This document shows, in pieces, positions 33,494 through 33,547 of a DNA stretch of 33,547 nt. Position 1 is the stretch's first letter, and each line of letters starts with the position of its first letter. The stretch is from NCBI GenBank assembly GCA_024508855.1, contig JANINJ010000057.1:1-33547 (forward strand). Reading direction: 5' to 3'. The notes beneath the pieces are model-generated. The model saw only the letters and a list, made by a program, of their open reading frames with translations, was not told the origin of the DNA and did no database searches. The stretch comes from Xanthobacteraceae bacterium (GTDB lineage Bacteria; Pseudomonadota; Alphaproteobacteria; Rhizobiales; Xanthobacteraceae). A program made the translations under genes and the position numbers.

Positions 33494-33547
33494 TGGTGGG
33501 CGCACAAGGGATCGAACCTTGGACCTCTCCCGTGTGAAGGGAACGCT
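33494..33547 (-). tRNA. tRNA-Val(CAC), partial 3' portion at the right edge
   Basis: Read on the minus strand, the sequence gives an anticodon arm (5-bp stem including one U-G pair, loop TTCACAC with anticodon CAC), a variable region, the T arm CAAGG-TTCGATC-CCTTG, the acceptor 3' strand TGCGCCC, discriminator A and an encoded CCA at 33496-33494. The D arm and 5' acceptor lie beyond the window. Anticodon CAC reads Val GTG codons. Confidence 0.9.

Overview
The window reads as a chromosomal segment of an alphaproteobacterium of the Bradyrhizobium / Rhodopseudomonas / Afipia group (Nitrobacteraceae). The basis is high GC, a PutA without a DNA-binding domain next to a divergent Lrp-type PutR, an SdhC-like/ferredoxin/cyclase fusion of the rhizobial CyaC kind, several small exported Gly-rich proteins, and REP/BIME-like hairpin pairs of the type scattered through these genomes. 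Genus or species cannot be fixed from the sequence alone.

Layout. 1-2.5 kb: proline catabolism, with putA cut by the left edge and divergent putR sharing an AT-rich control region. 2.6-6 kb: an exported protein of unknown function, a cold-shock protein, a small exported Gly/His/Tyr-rich protein and a redox-type membrane cyclase. 6.3-11.5 kb: a GT39-type membrane glycosyltransferase, the ycjX-ycjF pair and a TrhA/hemolysin III protein. 11.6-12.4 kb: a short-chain dehydrogenase. 12.5-18.9 kb: a minus-strand catabolic block in the order CYP153-type P450, FAS1/MaoC-type dehydratase, benzoylformate-decarboxylase-like ThDP enzyme, BisC-type molybdoenzyme. 19.2-20.6 kb: a soluble PAS-PAS chemoreceptor. 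20.8-25.3 kb: an isovaleryl-CoA-dehydrogenase-like enzyme, a second ThDP enzyme (ALS / 2-hydroxyacyl-CoA lyase type) and a divergent acyl-CoA ligase, the last two separated by a 16-bp perfect palindrome. 25.4-28.7 kb: a DUF2927 exported protein, an L,D-transpeptidase and a third ThDP enzyme. 28.7-29.9 kb: an exported protein, a 53-residue membrane microprotein and an NTF2-like protein. 30.3-32.7 kb: an exported Rieske protein followed by a PQQ alcohol dehydrogenase. 32.9-33.5 kb: two small genes and the 3' part of tRNA-Val(CAC), cut by the right edge.

How it fits together. The middle 16 kb is rich in acyl-CoA and 2-oxo/2-hydroxy acid enzymes: ligase, acyl-CoA dehydrogenase, hydratase, three different ThDP carbon-carbon bond enzymes and a terminal hydroxylase. 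It looks like an accessory catabolic zone for hydrophobic or branched carboxylic acids; the actual substrate is inference. The most unusual unit is the Rieske/PQQ-dehydrogenase pair. The dehydrogenase lacks the vicinal Cys-Cys of methanol dehydrogenases, carries the extra Asp associated with lanthanide use, and has no cytochrome c gene beside it. The preceding gene instead encodes an exported Rieske protein with the full bc1-type ligand set.
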